Of a stretch of 64,000 bases of DNA, positions 25,524-60,437 are shown piece after piece. Location of the stretch: NCBI GenBank assembly GCA_037039925.1, contig JAXRKP010000644.1, forward strand, positions 1 to 64,000, given 5' to 3'. The stretch is from Doris montereyensis (Eukaryota > Mollusca > Gastropoda > Nudibranchia > Dorididae). The notes under the pieces were generated by a model. The model was not told where the DNA came from and made no database searches. It saw only the letters and a program-made list of their open reading frames with translations. How positions within the stretch are numbered: the first letter of the stretch is position 1; each line of letters begins with the position of its first letter. Both the position numbers and the translations under genes were made by a program.

Positions 25524-26799
25524 TGTTATAGAAAAAAAATGCTTTCTAAGACCTCTGTAATTTTCAAAAAAGAACTAAGGGAGATACAAGACAACAACAA
25601 CAACAACAAAAAACAAATGATAAAATTTTAAGCAAACTATCTTAAAACGAATACCACTTACATTCATCCAAACACACTACACCGCACTACAGGTTTTGAG
25701 ACAATCAGGATGACAACATTTTGTTTAAAACAATTACCATCTAATGCATGACACATCTCATCAAAATGGAATGTAATGGGTTTACCAATGGATTTATTGC
25801 ATAACATTCTAGAAATCTTCCTCTCCCAGTGCAGGCAAACAGCTAAATTCTTGACAGAGTGAAGCAAAAACTACACTGTACACAATGAAAAACAGCGAGT
25901 AAGGGTAGAAACATAAGAAAAAAATCTAATTTTTAAATCGACAAATAAAGACAAGAAGAAACAAATGGCATGGACTTTGGCACAAGAATATAAACCATTT
26001 TTATCACACTGGCATTTTGCATTGCATCCATCTCTCGTGATTCAGCAACATCCGTAGCTTAGCATCCATGAAACCGTAGCAGGAACAATTATCAATCTCA
26101 TTCAACAATATTCTGTAAGTCAAGTTTTCCAACGTTTTCATTCTGAAATTCTGCAGTAAAGCATAGAACAATCCCTACGCAATAATATATATAAAAAATT
26201 TCGCCAGGAAACAAAACTAAGCAGAGAATGGCACAAGCAACTATCGTATAAAACTATGTCTTAAGACAAGATTCTTATAACAATGCTTTCAATCATGTTA
26301 CAATTTTATTTTTATTATCATTATCTATTATCATCTTTTATCTAATATCATTACTATCATTGTTGTCATTATCATTATTTCATTTCCATTCGGATGTCTG
26401 GTTATCATTGAATTTATATAGTTCTTGCAGGTTTCTATTTTGCATTCAAGCTCCGTCTACAAGTTTAACCTTCACTGATACGCTTCCATTCATAATCTTG
26501 TGTCTTTTACTTGTATATAAAACAACAGCTTAGAAATGCAAGATGTAGACATCAATAACAATTCTGGCAACTTGATTTGAGTGAGAGAGAACAATTTATA
26601 AAGGTAAACAAACCAGATAAAGAATAATAAAAGATTCACACTTAAATAAATAAAACCATTTTTAAGTCACGTATTTGAAAGATGATTGGCAGATTTAAGA
26701 AATTTATTATCCTTTAGTCAAGGAGGATCCCAAAAAGGAATTTATTGGGGATCTTATGTTGAAAAACGGATATATGACATTATTATTATTTTTTTAAAT
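25524..26799. other. No gene recognised
   Basis: AT-rich sequence downstream of EDEM1. A minus-strand AATAAA near 26745 could serve as a distal poly(A) signal, but I have no support for transcript extent. Confidence 0.35.
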
Positions 26800-27060
26800 T
26801 AATGCCATCAGCGCTGGCACAGACTCGTGTCACTCCTGGCATTCCAATTCCTTTAGAGAAAGGAAAATAGACCATCATCGAGCTTGCGCTCAATGCAACA
26901 GGAGTCAGCCGTGTCGACCAAGTGAACAATTGGGGTCAATTTTCTTGCGCAACGAAAGAAACGAAATGCCTGAGATGGGCCTCGAACCCAGCACGTCTGG
27001 GTCACAGTGCAATGCCTTTTAACCTCTCGGTCATCTCGTTCCCAAGAAAAAAAATGACAC
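26800..27060 (-). mobile_element. tRNA-derived SINE, other family
   Basis: The minus strand has A-box-like GATGACCGAGAGGTTAAAAG and B box GGGTTCGAGGCCC (about 26980-26965), followed by a body ending near GAGTGACACGAGTCTGTGCC. No second copy recognised in the window, so family status rests on the tRNA-like head. Confidence 0.5.
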
Positions 27061-27519
27061 CAATAACCTCTCTGTCTAAATCCCAGTCATGGCCAACGAC
27101 AGTGCTAAAAAGATGTAGCTGTAGCCTACAATCTAAGAAATTGTATGTCCAGGTCATCAGCTTTTTATATTACTGAAAAGATTTTCAAAACGTGGAAGAC
27201 AGGAATAGACTATTAATATAACAACATATCCTCTGGTTTCATAACATTTTCTTTATGATGAGTTTTTTTCTTCAGCATTTCCAATACGCATGATTCTATT
27301 TGAAGCATTTAATGTTTTTAAAGGCTTTAAGAACAAAAACATTTCAAAAACTCTATAGTGGCCGTAAAGAACTTTTTAAGGACCTGCATTCAAACCACTT
27401 TTTTCTGCTTATTTTGCTATCCGGTGTGGTGATTACAAATGATAACAAATATAGGTGAAATATGTTTGATGGAAGAAAACAGGCAAAAAAATTAGTCTTA
27501 TCTTAAGCTAACTAGATGC

Positions 27520-27745
27520 CAAAAATGTGACATTTCTCTAGACTTAATACGGTAACACTTCTCTACATATCAAAAGATGTCAAAATGTGATATTTCTCTA
27601 GATGTCATAATGTGAAACTTCTTTAGATGTCAAAATGAGACCTTTAGCTGGATGTCATTATATGACAATTCTCAACATTTCAAAATGAGACATTTCTCTA
27701 GATGTCAAAATGTGACATTTCTCTCACTAAGTGTCAAAATGTGAC
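27520..27745. repeat. Degenerate about 28-bp repeat
   Basis: Unit TCTAGATGTCAAAATGTGAC plus ATTTC, about eight diverged copies. It lies just past the EDEM1 stop codon and may be in the 3' untranslated region. Confidence 0.8.
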
Positions 27746-27857
27746 TTACACACATGTGGCAGAGAGTGATGGCATGGCATTTACAACAATTTGCATAGCT
27801 CCAAGTCAAAATTCTCAAAACAAGACTGCATCAAGCAACATAATCTTCAGGCTACTG

Positions 27858-51173
<23,316 letters not shown>

Positions 51174-51530
51174 CCTCACTTATCACGAAAAGCTGTAATT
51201 CTACTTTCAGTTTTCACTCCTACATCATCAACCGCATCACTCAAATTTTGAAGCAGGATGTTAATACGATATAGAGAAAGGGTATTTTGAATGTCCTTCA
51301 AATGTTTGTAATTGTCTTATTTTAATATTTAATGATAACCTTACGTTTCATAATCTTTGTTAAGAGATGCATTGTATTTCCTGGGCAAAAATGGATAATA
51401 ATTATTGAATATCACCGTAGTTTCTATTTAAGATGTATTTCTACGTCAGGCTTAAAATATAACAGGATTTTCCCGATTTTGTATGGTAACCAATGGGCAA
51501 TATTCTTTCTGAAAGGTTGGACCAATCAAA
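51174..51530 (-). promoter_or_regulatory. Possible EDEM1 promoter region
   Basis: Immediately upstream of the EDEM1 start. On the gene strand it holds TGACGT (51448-51443), the core of ATF6/XBP1 and CRE sites, and two ATTGG (inverted CCAAT) boxes at 51494-51490 and 51526-51522. Vertebrate EDEM1 is induced by the unfolded protein response through XBP1, so these are plausible. No TATA box, no exact ERSE spacing, and such short motifs arise by chance. Confidence 0.25.
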
Positions 51531-51689
51531 AAATCGTGTCAAGCGCTTTCCAGCTGATATGGAGAGGACATCGATCGACTGATGTTTCATTGATGAAGAT
51601 GAATTTATAGTCCGTATCCCCGCACAAGTGCAGGCTCACCAACTGTACATTATTTATCCCCCAGCAGATCATTTCATTCAAAGTCATTT

Positions 51690-51915
51690 TCAACTCCCAA
51701 GGGGGCATACAGTACACTGGCCTGTTAGGGGTTTTGCTCTAACACTGACAAAATCTTTCTCTACCTATAGCTGGATACTCATTCACACCTGAGTCAAGTG
51801 AGGGAAGTAGAATTAAGAACCTTTTCTGTGCCACCTGTAGGGTTTGAACCGTTGTCGTGATTACAAGCTCACAACACTATGTTTCGCTACAACGCCTCTG
51901 TGATGCTTAGTTCTA
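51690..51915 (+). mobile_element. Dispersed repeat S4, upstream of EDEM1
   Basis: CCTGTTAGGGGTTTTGCTCT, TAGCTGGATACTCATTCACA, CTGAGTCAAGTGAGGGAAGT and GGGTTTGAACCGTTGTCG in the S4 order. Confidence 0.62.
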
Positions 51916-52139
51916 TCGAATATTTAAGAAGAAGCAAATAGCATACGTTCTACATGTGGGTGATGATAAATAAAATCAAAGAGATAAGTCATTGAATAAT
52001 AATTGTTTTTAGATGAACCATGGTTGAATTCTTAACCTAAATGTATTCCACACGTAGAATGCTTTTTTCTGTTCTGTTGTAGGGGAGGATAAAGAAAAAA
52101 CAAATGGGTGTAGGGGTATTGAAAGATATAATATTGGAT

Positions 52140-53165
52140 AAAGTGAGAGAGCTCATCGTCAAAATACCAAAAAGGGAGACCTTTCTAAAGGTGATAATTT
52201 AAGGTGAATCGTACTTCTCTCTATCACCAGCAAAATCTTCAGCAAAATACATATAGTACTAAACCGTACAAACCATACAATCGAATCAAAACTTAGAAAG
52301 CAACAAGCAGACTTTAGAAAAGGCCGTATAATTACTCTTAGACACATTTTTTAACAATGTCGAGAATGGAATGTTCCCCTGTGCTAAAATGTTATAGATT
52401 TTGAAAAACGCCTTCATTATGGAACATCTTACGACAATATGATATTTCCTCCAAGGTAGTTAGCATATTTGAATTGCTTTACCGGAATTTCGGTGCTAAA
52501 GTAATATGTGGAAATAAATTGACGGAGAACCAGAAAATCAATACAGTTGTTCAACAGGGCTGCATTCTATCACTTTTTCTATGCTACCTTGCCATCGATT
52601 GGATTATAAGAGAATCCATCGAAAATAAGAAAATAGGACTAAAATGAACATTCACTGAAATATTACAGGACGTTAATTTTGCTGATGATATTTTACTCTT
52701 GTTACAGAACATCACAAATATGCAATCCAAAACACAGCAAGTTCATAACAATGCACAAAAACTGGGGCTACATAAATATTGGAAAAACAAAACTGATGAG
52801 AATGAGCAACAAATCGAAACAACCTGTGAAACTTGGCAACAAGGCGAATGAGGATGTACAAGCTTTTACATATCTCGGAAGAAAAGTTACTCAAAATGGA
52901 AATTATGAAAATGAGATCAAAGAAAGGTTATCAAAAGCAAGAAAAGCATTTGGATCACTGAAAAATATTTGAAACTCAAGGAAAATCTCAATTAACATAA
53001 TACTCAGATTCTATAAATCAAATATTCTAGCTGTCCTTCTCTATCTGTAGAAAGCTGGACACCTTCCAAAACAAATGTCTCAGAAAGATCCTTAAGATAT
53101 TTTGGCCAACCACTATATTTAACAACGACCTTTAAGAAAGAACATCACTAGAGCCAATATCTAAA
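52140..53165 (+). mobile_element. Degenerate LINE reverse transcriptase upstream of EDEM1
   Basis: Contains LLSITSKIFSKI-like sequence (about 52215), QQADFRKGR (about 52300), VVQQGC-like box near 52550, NFADDILLLLQNITN (about 52675-52720), KLGLHINIGKTKLMRMSNKS-like sequence with stops, and DVQAFTYLGRKVTQNGNYE (about 52850-52905). It decays toward a (GT)n tract at 53175. No intact frame. Confidence 0.85.
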
Positions 53166-53174
53166 TACATAAGT

Positions 53175-53243
53175 ATGTGTGTGTGTGTGTGTGTATGTGT
53201 GTGTGTGTGCGTACGTGTGCGTGTGTGTGTGTGTGCGTGTGTG
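53175..53243. repeat. (GT)n microsatellite
   Basis: Interrupted GT tract at the end of the LINE remnant. Confidence 0.93.
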
Positions 53244-53589
53244 ATTGGTAACGTCCGTTCACCCAAATACAATCGTGGTTTTGTTGAACTTTTTCAGCTA
53301 TAGAGAAAAACATTGTGCTGAATCTTTGCATGTCGCCTTACATTTATCATAACCCAACAAATTGTGAATGTGAAGTCAATGCATAGATCTAGAGCCGTTT
53401 TCTCAAAGCGACGAATTCCTTTGATCTTTTGTCTGGTTTTTTTAAAATTTGGAATTCCCCAAACTCAAATAATTATGTTTACAGTAAACATGTATTAATC
53501 AGGATCGTCCCCTTTCCGTGTACGTGTAGTTGATTCCCATCGTAAACAAAGTAACAATATGTGGTGTATTACATTACAGTGGCGTAGCG

Positions 53590-54000
53590 TCAAAAGCGAC
53601 TAAACTGTCCAGGCGCAGGAATAGTTTAGGTTTAGGGTTGTTTGGGTTTATGTTAATTTTAGGGTTATGGTTTGAGCGAGAATTGTTTGGGTTTATGTCA
53701 ATTTTAGGGGGTTTAGTTGTTTGGTTTGAGTTTGAGAGTTGTTTGGGTTTATGTCAATTTTAGGGTTATGGTTTGAGAGAGTTGTTTGGGTTTATGTCAA
53801 TTTTAGGGTTATGGTTTGAGCGAGAATTGTTTGGGTTTATGTCAATTTTAGGGTTATGGTTTGAGCGAGAGTTGTTTGGGTTTATGTCAAGTTGTTTTTT
53901 ATGTCAATTTTAGGGTTATGGTTTGAGCGAGAGTTGTTTGGGTTTATGTCAATTTTAGGGTTATGGTTTGAGCGAGAGTTGTTTGGGTAGGGTTGGGGTT
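53590..54000. repeat. 45-bp array
   Basis: Unit TTGTTTGGGTTTATGTCAAT, TTTAGGGTTATGGTTTGAGC, GAGAG; about eight copies. Confidence 0.92.
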
Positions 54001-54118
54001 AGGAATAGAGTTGGATTAGGGTAAGGGTTGTTTGGATTAGGGTTATGTTAGGACCAGGTTTGTTTGGATCATGGTTAGGGATAGGGTATAGGAAAGTTTG
54101 GGTTAGGGTTTAGGCTTG
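54001..54118. repeat. Degenerate telomere-like GTTAGGG sequence
   Basis: Scattered TTAGGG, TTAGGGT and GTTAGG motifs without a regular six-base period. It continues the TTTAGGGTTATGG units of the preceding array. Confidence 0.6.
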
Positions 54119-54124
54119 TTTTTA

Positions 54125-54330
54125 GTGGCGTCTATGGCCGAGTAGTAAGGCTGCCGGACTGGGATCATGAGGTCCCAGGTTTGAATCTTGAAAAATCTAG
54201 AACCGACGTCGTGTTCCGTGGGAAAGTAACATTATGCATTTGCATAACACGTAATAATATGCATTTCCCCCCAGGTGCAAATCATCGGTACAAGCACTAG
54301 CCTAAAACCTGCCTCAGACTTTTGGTCATC
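54125..54330 (+). mobile_element. SINE S1 with an internal repeat expansion
   Basis: Head TCTATGGCCGAGTAGTAAGG and B box GGTTTGAATC, then CGTGGGAAAGTAACAT. Here the sequence ATTATGCATTTGCATAA expands before the body resumes at CCCCCCAGGTGCAAAT and CAAGCACTAGCCTAAAACC. Confidence 0.7.
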
Positions 54331-54545
54331 TCCTGTTTTGACACACTGGTACATGTACATTCGATTGCATATCACAGTGACGAAAACGTAACATTATGCA
54401 TTTGCATATTCGTCAGTATTGTCAGTAACATTATGCATTTGCATATTACAGTGACGATTTGCATATTAAAACGTAACATTATGCATTTGCATATTATAGT
54501 GACGAAAACGTAACATTATGCATTTGCATATTACAGTGATTCTAT
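54225..54545. repeat. ATTTGCAT-containing repeat array
   Basis: Unit about 31-48 bp with TAACATTATGCATTTGCATA and TTACAGTGACGAAAACG. ATTTGCAT occurs six times (54238, 54400, 54437, 54457, 54485, 54522), overlapping a SINE S1 copy. Confidence 0.88.
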
Positions 54546-54744
54546 TTGCAATACTTACTGTTGGTTGTTTCTTTGACAGTAGAATGCCCTACCTATGCTA
54601 AGCTGTGTTGCTTTTTGCCAATCGTTATTCTCATTATGTGCGTCTGCAGCCTAGTGGCTGACAGACTTGGGGTCGCATTCGAGGTCTTGGTTTCAAACCC
54701 TGTCAATGTTAAGTCCAACGTTATGTTCAATGAAAAAGACAATT

Positions 54745-54960
54745 AACACACATTTCCCCATTCAACTCCCGGGGGAGCATACTGAGCACAAGCCTGTTAG
54801 GCTTTTCGTACTAACACTCTAACAATATCTATCTCTACTTATAGCTGGTACTCATTCACACCTGAGTCAAGTGAGGAAAGTAGAGTGAAATACCTTACGA
54901 GTACAACGTTATGACAAAATCCACCTGTATTAGTCGTGGGGTTTGAACCAGTGCCCAGGA
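54745..54960 (+). mobile_element. Dispersed repeat S4
   Basis: Contains AAGCCTGTTAGGCTTTTCGT, TAGCTGGTACTCATTCACAC and CTGAGTCAAGTGAGGAAAGT. It ends GGGGTTTGAACCAGTGCCC, a possible B-box-like end. Copies are at 51690-51915 (same strand) and 29150-29330 (opposite strand). Confidence 0.62.
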
Positions 54961-55177
54961 GGCAATGATTTATCTCTTGTTCTGCTCCATTTTCTCCCAA
55001 GGTAGTGTTTTCATTTCTATGTGTTCGTGTTTCTGTATCAAAGTTCCTTTTACATGTGGGGTTGTTAGCCCCATGCCAACCCCTACCTGGAGGACCAGTC
55101 GGCTCGGTGTTGGGAGCCAACACCTAATTCACCATTTAGTCGCCTCATACGACACGTTATATTTTTGCATATTCTTG

Positions 55178-55866
55178 CACCTCTCTGTTGAGGTACCCCG
55201 TTACCCACACGGGGGTGTACCTATTTACATGCTTCATTTCCTCTCTGTTGAGGTACCCCGTTACCCACACGGGGGTGTACCTATTTACATGCTTCATTTC
55301 CTCTCTGTTGAGGTACCCCGTTACCCACACGGGGGTGTACCTATTTACATGCTTCATTTCCTCTCTGTTGAGGGACCCTGTTATTTCCTCTCTGTTGAGG
55401 GACCCCCACACGGGGGTGTACCTATTTACATGCTTCATTTCCTCTCTGTTGAGGTACCCTGTTACCCACACGGGGGTGTGCCTATTTACATGCTTCATTT
55501 CCTCTCTGTTGAGGTACCAGCACCCACACAGGGGTGTGCCTATTTACATGCTTCATTTCCTCTCTGTTGAGGTACCCTGTTACCCACACGGGGGTGTGCC
55601 TATTTACATGCTTCATTTCCTCTCTGTTGAGGTACCCGTTTACCCACACGGGGGTGTACCTATTTACATGCTTCGTTTCCTCTCTGTTGAGGTACCCGTT
55701 ACCCACACGGGGGTGTACCTATTTACATGCTTCGTTTCCTCTCTGTTGAGGTACCCCGTTACCCACACGGGGTGTACCTATTTACATGCTTCATTTCCTC
55801 TCTGTTGAGGTACCCCGTTACCCACACGGGGGTGTGCCTATTTACAAGCTTCATTTCCTCTCTGTT
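55178..55866. repeat. 60-bp hairpin-containing satellite, about 11 units
   Basis: Unit CCTCTCTGTTGAGGTACCCC, GTTACCCACACGGGGGTGTA, CCTATTTACATGCTTCATTT. AGGTACCCCGT pairs with ACGGGGGTGTACCT within each unit. Two units are shortened near 55370-55400. Confidence 0.95.
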
Positions 55867-57436
55867 TTTGAGTCTTTTATCCCATTCATTTACCATAACA
55901 CAATATATGTCAAAAGTAGCAGCACCTCCCTTTTGTTTATTTCTCACAGCCACTCTTTGTCTGTCTTCTCTTCCCTCGCTGTTGTCTCTTTTATCTGTAT
56001 AACGTGCCGCTTCTTCATTCCCTCTTCAAATTACATGTACCCACGTTTATTCTCTATTTCTTTTATTCTCGGCTCCCCGTTTGTCTTCTGACACCATGTT
56101 ATTGTGTAATGGTTGTATAAGCGTGGAATCCGCAAAAAAATCATTTGTTGTGTGACGAAGAATCAAATCCAAAACGTCACATGTTTTGGTCTTTCTTCTT
56201 TGGTAGATTTGTATATTGCGTCGCTTACAACGTTGACAAATACTTTTACATTTAGTTGGTCGTGAAAGCTTCGGCTGCCCGACTTGGGAGACAAGGCATA
56301 CCCCCCCCTCCACCCCCCCCAACAACAACCCAACCCAACAAAACAACAAACAAACAAAACAACAACCAAGCAAACAACAAAAAGCAAACAAAAAATAACA
56401 ACCACAAAATAGTACAAAAACAACAAGAAAATTTTTTTGCTTACTTTTAGATCGACGAAACATGCGATCAAGCATCTTGTGACAAAAATTCTTTGAAAAT
56501 ATGCCCCATTTCGTAGAAATCAAGTGGTAATAATCTTGCATGTCATTGTGTTTTTCTTGTTCTCTTCATCGTAAATGCGTTTACTTTTCTTTGGATGGAA
56601 AGTGATCTCTTGACTCAGTATTGTCTTGTTTCTGGTCACCAGAACATTCGATATATTTACATATATATTCTTGACTGAAATGAAGTATGTACAATTTGAT
56701 GACGACTAGTTTAACATAAACACACAACATAGAACCCATCACATAATGTACCGGGTATCACACGAATACAATATGGAGTAAGAAAGGTGTAAAATGAAAC
56801 ACCAAAGAAGTCACAGTTAATCTATATTGTGTTCTGAGCATGCCGTGATAGTTGCTTTTAAAAAATTTAAACCGTTTCAATTTGATTAGAAATAGTGGAA
56901 TGAAGATCATCACCGATGAGGTTCGGCCGAGAGGTAGGCGGAAGCGACACCTCGTCGCCCTCTCGAGGAGACTAGTCGAATTTTCTGTTCTACGAGTCAA
57001 ATTATATATTATTACGACACTGGCAAAAAACAATTTCGCTTCTTAGCATCCAATGTCCGTGCCGAGCCCTGGCCGACCCTGCAAGTAGGATCCAGGATAC
57101 ACCTTGTTATGAAATCGGCTAATGTCGATGTTTATAGTTTATGTATGTGGATCTGGGCTTTGGAACTTACCCTGTTTCATGTAATCAGATGTTTGTTCTG
57201 TTACCGTTCTCCCTGTACTTGATGGGAATTTATCACAGATAATCTTAACAATAATATAATAATCTGTGACACTTAGTCTGGATCCGTATTATGCCTCTGT
57301 AACTAGATTCTAGATCTAGATCTAGACTCCTAGATCTAAGTACTGAGTAGTGAAAGGCTTTGCCTTGGACTTACCACTGATGGGTATGTATTGGGAAAAA
57401 AGGGATCTAGGATCTAGAATCTAATTACATACATAT
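55867..57436. other. No gene recognised
   Basis: C tracts and CAAACAA repeats at 56300-56410. A minus-strand TGGTGTCAGAAG at 56096-56085 resembles an LTR-element primer binding site. Two short minus-strand frames (MLDRMFRRSKS before a GTAAGC; VKVFVNVVSDAIYKSTKEER) are not recognised. Confidence 0.35.
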
Positions 57437-58296
57437 TATGGCAGGTTTCACAAAATGGTCCATCCACATTTCCCTCTTTTGTCAAAATGTACATGTTATA
57501 TTTCTTACAAGTGTTATATACCATGTGAAAGCTTAGAACCTGAGGATTCCAGATATATGACTTTAAGAGATAGCAAAGGACTGTGAGGCGAGTAAATTAG
57601 CTTTTTAAAAGTCATGTTTTACAGTCAAGGGGCATAACTGTGAAAATTCTAGGTCCAGTGCCGTCGACCGAGATTTCCTGGCGTTTATTTAGTGACATAA
57701 CGCTTGGGCATCTGATTTGGAGAGTTCCCTGACTTTTCCCTAGTTCTCAATAAGATGTGAAGTTTGTGTTTCCCGACAGGATATATGGCCGTAGGAATAC
57801 GTTTTCTTTCACTCCAGATCATAAAACGGCACTTCTACGTATTTTTCAACTGTTTTTTTTTCAGCTCTTACTGTGTGTTCATTTGTAGGTCACAATTGTT
57901 ACATAATAACGAAAATCTGAAACCTGCCTCACGTGATCACTACAAAAGATTTTTTAAAATTAGAACTCGACAAATTTTCTTTGAACAATTCTCTTTCACA
58001 TGGAATTAAAGAAAACAGAATAAAAGGTCGTTGACCTCACCTACCTTGAGGTGAAAAAGGACTTATTAAAAAAAGAGGGAAATGCCATCAGTCTCAATTG
58101 CTGACGTTCGCACCCAAAAAATATTCACAAAAAAACACAAATTGAAAGCAAATTTCACAATATTATGTTTTTATATCTGCGATGTCAAAGCTATACATGG
58201 ACCAAATGTTAAGAAGATTCATCAATTAGACTTTGAGAAAGATTAATTGAAGAGTACAAGCTATCATTGGGTCCCATTTTTGTGAAACCTGCCATA
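57437..58296. mobile_element. TA-flanked TIR element, 860 bp, non-coding
   Basis: Left TATGGCAGGTTTCACAAAAT; right, reverse complemented, TATGGCAGGTTTCACAAAAA. A TA at each edge is consistent with Tc1/mariner-type insertion. No transposase frame inside. A single related end (TATGGCAGGTTTAAAATGGG) occurs at 49185. Confidence 0.7.
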
Positions 58297-58654
58297 TCAA
58301 CGAATTAGGCTCTTCTTTTTACTTCTATCTCGGGAGACATTAAACTACCATCAACCAGAATAAACTGACCATCTTGCAGAAAAAAAATTCTGATTTTTTA
58401 CAGATATGATAAACAAAAAAAAAAAAAGGAAAAGGAGAGAGAGGGGCCTCTAGTAGGGCACTTGATAATCCCATGGTTTAGCGGTGTAAGATAATGTGGG
58501 TCAAATTTGTTCTCGTCGGTATCGACTTACATTTAGAGGTGATACTTTCCGATACACAGCCAAAATCTGATTTCATTTTATACAAGATCTTTTCAGATAA
58601 ACGGAAGAAATCAATTACAATCCCTGACCCTGAACCCTACACATGTTATTTACT

Positions 58655-58950
58655 TTGGTGGCTGATTGGTTAGACTACCAGACTTGGGATCATCATGAGG
58701 TCCCAGGTTTGAATCCCTATTATCAAAGCTAGTTCCGACGTGTTTCTTGGGAAAGATACTTAACATGTATTCTCCCACTCGACCGAGGTGCAAATGGGTT
58801 CAAGCACTAGCTTTGGAGTAAAACTTGCGCGAGACTAGTGTCCTGTCCAGGAGGTGAGTATTATCACTGGTTCAACTTCACATTCTACAGAAAACGGGAT
58901 TATAAACCCTGGCTCTATGGGCTGTAACAGCTTTGAAGGAACTTTACTTG
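58655..58950 (+). mobile_element. tRNA-derived SINE, family S1, near full length
   Basis: A tRNA-like head (GGTTAGACTACCAGACTTGG, B box GGTTTGAATCC near 58710) is followed by a body with CTTGGGAAAGATACTTAACA and AAGCACTAGCTTTGGAGTAA. It ends TGAAGGAACTTTACTT. The same body recurs at 39500, 45330 (reverse), 35575 and 54125. Confidence 0.78.
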
Positions 58951-59479
58951 TTACTTTGAGTACAAGTTTGACCTACATTATTTTATGCCACTAAATCAAA
59001 GGATAGAGGGGCTTTTCTAAGAACATTCCATTTGTGTACATATATCAGTGAATGCCACGGAAGGAGTTCCATAGTCTGGTGCAGCGACTGGACATTTGGT
59101 AAAGAGGGTTTATTTTGAAGGGATGAGATAAAAAGTTGGGGCTTGGTTTTTTTATGGGGTATAAAAGAAAGGGAGGAAAGTTAGAGTTGTTTAGCCTGAT
59201 TTATCTGTTCCTTTGCTGTGAAGTTCAAACAGCAAGACCTCATATCAGCCGTAAAAATACGTAATATGTACCAGCACTGGTTGGTCGCGTGAACATTTTA
59301 TAATATCAATAATCGTAGTTGTATTATAACCAGGTTTTAACATGATTGTATAAAGATATATTTATAGTGTGGACTAAAAATGTGAATGCTTTTAAACATG
59401 TTCAATTGAAGTAACTTTAAATACATATAAAATCTCTCTTCTCATCACAGTGACTTCGTAGTGAGACTGACTTTTTGCC
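58951..59479. other. Region upstream of the GRDP-like start
   Basis: AT-rich, without a recognisable promoter element. An acceptor-like CATCACAG near 59445 may end a 5' untranslated intron. Confidence 0.35.
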
Positions 59480-59734
59480 ATGGCTTCCTTGAAATATTCT
59501 GTGGATCTTGTTCCTGCCTCGTTGAACCATCTAGCTTTTCTCAGCCATTGTCAGTCCATTCCTGCCTTAAGAAAAGAAGAAGTTTTGGTTCAGGCTATTT
59601 ATAGGTACCGGCACTTTTGGCTTCCACTGGTGGCCAAGTATCCCGCCAAAGATTTGGAGGCACCTCTAGACATAGCCTGGGTGTGGCACTGCCACATGCT
59701 CTGTCCCGTTGCCTACAATCAGGATTGTATCAAG
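59480..59734 (+). CDS. GRDP-like exon 1
   Basis: 85 codons, ending ATC AAG before donor GTAACA. It carries the first W-H-x-H signature at residues 64-79 (LDIAWVWHCHMLCPVAY). A CATCACAG acceptor-like site about 30 bases upstream suggests a separate 5' untranslated exon. Confidence 0.88.
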
Positions 59735-60357
59735 GTAACATGGCTGGGTTGTTTTAATGCGTGAATTAAGATTATGAATTACAAAGATATATATATATAT
59801 TCAATATATATCCTTGAAATTTATAACGTACATCTTTACATTCATGTAAGTTACAATGAAGGAGATAAAAAAGCAGCTATATATACTTAAAAGATTCAAT
59901 ATAATAAAAAAATCAATCTTGTCATTTAGAAAGGTGCACTATTCTTCATTCTTCACAGACTACAATGAAGAAGAACAAAGAAACTATTTCACTTAAAAGA
60001 TTGATTTTGTTTTATCAATCTTTTCATTAAGAAAAGCACACTATTCTTCATTCATGCAGGTTACGATGAAGAAGAAAAAGGAAGCTATTTCACTTAAAAG
60101 ATTGATTTTGTTTTATCAATCTTGTCATTTAGAAAAGCACACTAGGCTACATTCATGCAGGTTACATTGAAGAAGAAAAAAGGAAGCTATTTCACTTAAA
60201 AGATTGATTTTGTTTTATCAATCTTGTCATTTAGAAAAAGCACACCATGCTTCATTCATGCAGATTACAATGAAGAAGAACAAAGAAACTATTTCATTAA
60301 AAGATTGATTTTAAAAAATTAATCTTTTATTTAGAAAAGCATACCAATAATATATAT

Positions 60358-60437
<80 letters not shown>

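Noticed and set aside
56438..56541. Short minus-strand exon (MLDRMFRRSKS before GTAAGC)
   Set aside because: It could be a first exon, but no family was recognised, no partner exon could be joined, and the intervening sequence is simple repeat.
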